Shown here: positions 61,345 through 64,000 of the stretch, piece after piece
Position numbering within the stretch: the stretch's first letter is position 1
How the letters are laid out: each line of letters opens with the position of its first letter
Source: Pristionchus mayeri
Taxonomy: Eukaryota; Nematoda; Chromadorea; Rhabditida; Neodiplogasteridae
Assembly (NCBI GenBank): GCA_036245805.1
Contig: BTRK01000004.1
Coordinates: 7,812,001 to 7,876,000 of the forward strand
Direction of reading: 5' to 3'
DNA: 64,000 bases
Position numbers and translations under genes: made by a program
The notes under the pieces: model-generated
Told to the model about the DNA's origin: nothing
Databases searched by the model: none
Seen by the model: only the letters and a program-made list of their open reading frames with translations

Positions 61345-62265
61345 TCTCAACCCTTCTCGGCCTTTTGGCTAAGATAACCGCTTCTCAAATCTTATCTGCC
61401 TTTTGGCTAAGATAACCTCTTTTCAAATCTTCTCGGCCTTTTGGCTAAGATAACCGCTTCTCAAATCTTCTCGGCCTTTTGGCTAAGATAACCGCTTCTC
61501 AACACTTCTCGGCCTTTTGGCTAAGATAACCGCTTCTCAACACTTCTCGGCCCTTTGGCTGAGATAACCTCTCCTCAACCCTTCTCGGCCTTTTGGCTGA
61601 GATAACCGCTTCTCAAATCTTATCTGCCTTTTGGCTAAGATAACCTCTTTTCAAATCTTCTCAGCCTTTTGCCTAAGATAACCGCTTCCCAAATCTTCTC
61701 GGCCTTTTGGCTAAGATAACCGCTTCTCAAATCTTATCTGCCTTTTGGCTAAGATAACCGCTTCTCAAATCTTCTCGGCATTTTGGCTGAGATAACCTCT
61801 CCTCAACCCTTCTCGGCCTTTTGGCTGAGATAACCGCTTCTCAAATCTTCTCGGCCTTTTGGCTGAGATAACCGCTTCTCAACCCTTCTCAGCCTTTTGG
61901 CTAAGATAACCGCTTCTCAACCCTTCTCGGCCTTTTGGCTAAGATAACCTCTTTTCAAATCTTCTCGGCCTTTTGGCTAAGATAACCGCTTCTCAAATTT
62001 TCTCGGCCTTTTGGCTAAGATAACCGCTTCTCAACCCTTCTCGGCCTTTTGGCTGAGATAACCGCTTCTCAAATCTTCTCGGCCTTTTGGCTAAGATAAC
62101 CGCTACTCAATCCTCCTCGGCCTTTTGGCTGAGATAACCGCTTCTCAAATCTTCTCGGCCTTTTGGCTAAGATAACCGCTTCTCAACCCTTCTCAGCCTT
62201 TTGGCTAAGATAACCGCTTCTTAACCCTTCTCAGCCTTTTGGCTAAGATAACCGCTTCTCAAATG
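61284..62265 (+). repeat. Third copy of part of the 1.48-kb block
   Basis: This stretch matches about 54,900-55,881 at 6,384 bp (168 monomers). It carries GGCCCTTTGG at 61,553 and CGGCATTTT at 61,780, the two variants also present at 55,169 and 55,396 but absent from the 53-kb copy. It lacks the private changes at 55,257 and 55,329. The GCCTAAG marker is at 61,663. Confidence 0.83.
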
Positions 62266-64000
62266 TTCTCGGCCTTTTGGCTAAGATAACCGCTTCTCAA
62301 CCCTTCTCGGCCTTTTGGCTAAGATAACCGCTTCTGAATCCTTCTCGACCTTTTGGCTAAGATAACCGCTTCTCAACCCTTCTCAGCCTTTTGGCTAAGA
62401 TAACGGCTTCTCAACCCTTCTCGGCCTTTTGGCTAAGATAACCTCTTTTCAAATCTTCTCGGCCTTTTGGCTAAGATAACCGCTTCTCAACCCTTCTCGG
62501 CCTTTTGGCTGAGATAACCGCTTCTCAAATCTTCTCGGCCTTTTGGCTAAGATAACCGCTTCTCAAATCTTCTCGGCCTTTTGGCTAAGATAACCGCTTC
62601 TGAATCCTTCTCGACCTTTTGGCTGAGATAACCGCTTCTCAAATGTTCTCGGCCTTTTGGCTAAGATAACCGCTTCTCAACCCTTCTCGGCCTTTTGGCT
62701 AAGATAACCGCTTCTCAAATCTTCTCGGCCTTTTGGCTAAGATAACCGCATCTCAAATCTTCTCGGCCTTTTGGCTAAGATAACCGCTACTCAATCCTTC
62801 TCGGCCTTTTGGCTGAGATAACCGCTTCTCAAATCTTCTCGGCCTTTTGGCTAAGATAACCGCTTCTCAACCCTTCTCGGCCTTTTGGCTGAGATATCCG
62901 CTTCTCAAATCTTCTCGGCCTTTTGGCTAAGATAACCGCTTCTCAAATCTTCTCGGCCTTTTGGCTGAGATAACCTCTCCTCAACCCTTCTCGGCCTTTT
63001 GGCTGAGATAACCGCTTCTCAAATCTTCTCGGCCTTTTGGCTGAGATAACCGCTTCTCAACCCTTCTCAGCCTTTTGGCTAAGATAACCGCTTCTCAACC
63101 CTTCTCGGCCTTTTGGCTAAGATAACCTCTTTTCAAATCTTCTCGGCCTTTTGGCTAAGATAACCGCTTCTCAAATTTTCTCGGCCTTTTGGCTAAGATA
63201 ACCGCTTCTCAACCCTTCTCGGCCTTTTGGCTGAGATAACCGCTTCTCAAATCTTCTCGGCCTTTTGGCTAAGATAACCGCTACTCAATCCTCCTCGGCC
63301 TTTTGGCTGAGATAACCGCTTCTCAAATCTTCTCGGCCTTTTGGCTAAGATAACCGCTTCTCAAATGTTCTCGGCCTTTTGGCTAAGATAACCGCTTCTC
63401 AACCCTTCTCGGCCTTTTGGCTAAGATAACCGCTTCTCAAATCTTCTCGGCCTTTTGGCTAAGATAACCGCATCTCAAATCTTCTCGGCCTTTTGGCTAA
63501 GATAACCGCTACTCAATCCTTCTCGGCCTTTTGGCTGAGATAACCGCTTCTCAAATCTTCTCGGCCTTTTGGCTAAGATAACCGCTTCTCAACCCTTCTC
63601 GGCCTTTTGGCTGAGATAACCGCTTCTCAAATCTTCTCGGCCTTTTGGCTAAGATAACCGCTTCTCAAATCTTCTCGGCCTTTTGGCTAAGATAACCGCT
63701 TCTCAACCCTTCTCGGCCTTTTGGCTAAGATAACCGCTTCTCAAATCTTCTCGGCCTTTTGGCTAAGATAACCGCATCTCAAATCTTCTCGGCCTTTTGG
63801 CTAAGATAACCGCTTCTCAACCCTTCTCGGCCTTTTGGCTAAGATAACCGCTTCTCAAATCTTCTCGGCCTTTTGGCTAAGATAACCGCATCTCAAATCT
63901 TCTCGGCCTTTTGGCTAAGATAACCGCATCTCAAATCTTCTCGGCCTTTTGGCTAAGATAACCGCATCTCAAATGTTCTCGGCCTTTTGGCTAAGATAAC
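62257..64000 (+). repeat. Segmental duplication running off the right edge (151-monomer offset)
   Basis: This stretch matches 56,519-58,262 at 5,738 bp (151 x 38) and is still matching at the last base. Paired landmarks include GAATCC/CGACC, ACGGCTTCTC, AAATGTTC (56,904/62,642), CTGAGATATCC, AAATTTTC (57,435/63,173), CTCCTCGG and GCATCTCAAATGTTC (58,232/63,970). It has G at 63,259 where 57,521 has A. The window ends 2 bases into monomer 1,686. Confidence 0.87.

Larger units (their letters stand above)
1..64000 (+). repeat. 38-bp satellite array derived from the U2 snRNA 5' end, about 1,685 monomers
   Basis: The entire window is a head-to-tail array of a 38-bp monomer whose consensus is bases 1-38. 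I tracked the register every 1,140 bp (30 monomers). It changes only where I can find a 1-base or 5-base deletion, and ends with 1,685 monomers plus 2 bases. Every monomer is in the same orientation; I saw no inversion, insertion of foreign DNA or unique spacer. The monomer is 17/38 G+C and strongly asymmetric on this strand (11 C, 6 G, 13 T, 8 A). Because 38 is not a multiple of 3, each reading frame visits all three monomer phases every 114 bp. TAA/TGA on the plus strand and TAG/TGA on the minus strand then close every frame quickly, so no long ORF exists. Both window edges lie inside the array, so its true size is unknown. Confidence 0.99.
51541..64000 (+). repeat. Zone F: right domain with AAATGTTC, CTCCTCGG and TTCTTAACCC monomers
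   Basis: No 37-bp or 33-bp unit occurs here, so the register is constant from 50,319 to the end. Characteristic monomers are AAATGTTCTCGG, CAATCCTCCTCGG, AAATTTTCTCGG, TTCTTAACCC and GCATCTC in runs of three (near 56,445-56,520, 58,150-58,230 and 63,890-63,970). The GCCTAAG marker of zone A returns at 51555, 53379, 55279 and 61663 after an absence of 43.6 kb. Large duplications at 1,710, 1,900, 5,738 and 6,384 bp cover most of the zone. Confidence 0.8.

Noticed and set aside
1..64000. CRISPR array
   Set aside because: The 38-bp length invites the idea, but repeats are directly contiguous with no unique spacers, number about 1,685, and have no cas genes or leader. The sequence is of eukaryotic snRNA origin.
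1..64000. Functional U2 snRNA genes
   Set aside because: Each unit holds only the first stem-loop. The branch-point recognition sequence, Sm site, later stem-loops and any snRNA promoter elements are absent from all monomers read.
1..64000. Protein-coding ORFs
   Set aside because: Stops occur in every monomer on both strands, and the 38-bp period rotates frames, so open stretches stay short. Slightly longer ones arise only where variants such as TTCCCAA or GATATCC remove a stop; they look like chance repeats with no coding signal.
1..64000. Telomere-type or simple microsatellite array
   Set aside because: The period is 38 bp with a complex monomer. CTTCTC words recur but no short motif is tandem by itself, and no TTAGGG-like repeat is present.
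1..64000. CENP-B box or other known centromere-protein site
   Set aside because: I looked for the CENP-B box pattern (TTCG....A..CGGG) in the common monomer subtypes and did not find it. Centromere identity cannot be argued from a motif here.

Overview
The whole 64,000-base window is one uninterrupted array of a 38-bp tandem repeat (satellite DNA). I see no protein-coding gene, intact RNA gene, transposon or unique sequence. Following the repeat register from base 1 to base 64,000 gives 1,685 complete monomers plus 2 bases: 1,661 of 38 bp, 22 of 37 bp (all with the same 1-base deletion) and 2 of 33 bp. The arithmetic closes exactly (1,685 x 38 + 2 - 22 - 10 = 64,000).

The monomer is not anonymous. 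Its bases 15-37 are identical over 23 contiguous bases to nucleotides 5-27 of U2 spliceosomal snRNA as I recall it (5' stem-loop I and the strand that pairs with U6). Its bases 1-10 also resemble U2 nucleotides 1-10 (9 of 10). The rest of U2 is missing: branch-point recognition sequence, Sm site and stem-loops II-IV. The array therefore looks like a satellite built by amplifying a fragment of a U2 gene or pseudogene. The organism is a eukaryote. The UUUU loop of the U2-like hairpin fits vertebrates, plants and many other lineages, and I cannot place it further. A pure satellite block this large suggests a centromeric, pericentromeric or subtelomeric heterochromatic site.

The array is layered. 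About 17 monomer subtypes differ at a few positions, mostly in the first half of the monomer (bases 3-15) and at bases 18-22 and 34. They form zones. Zone A (1-8,520) is marked by a GCCTAAG + TTCCC pair of monomers. Zone B (8,521-18,668) has GATCAC monomers, some with a TTAT loop. Zone C (18,669-24,154) has 60-mer and 21-mer duplications. Zone D (24,155-42,650) has a four-copy 996-bp module, an apparently exact 45-mer tandem duplication and a three-copy 24-mer higher-order repeat. Zone E (42,651-51,540) is rich in CAACAC monomers and has GCTAACAT monomers. Zone F (51,541-64,000) has AAATGTTC and CTCCTCGG monomers and large recent duplications; the zone A marker reappears here. Homogenisation by unequal exchange in blocks of 11 to 151 monomers explains the pattern.

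The biology here, if any, is in the RNA or chromatin of the array: plus-strand RNA would be a string of U2 stem-loop I hairpins, and minus-strand RNA would be complementary to the 5' end of U2.
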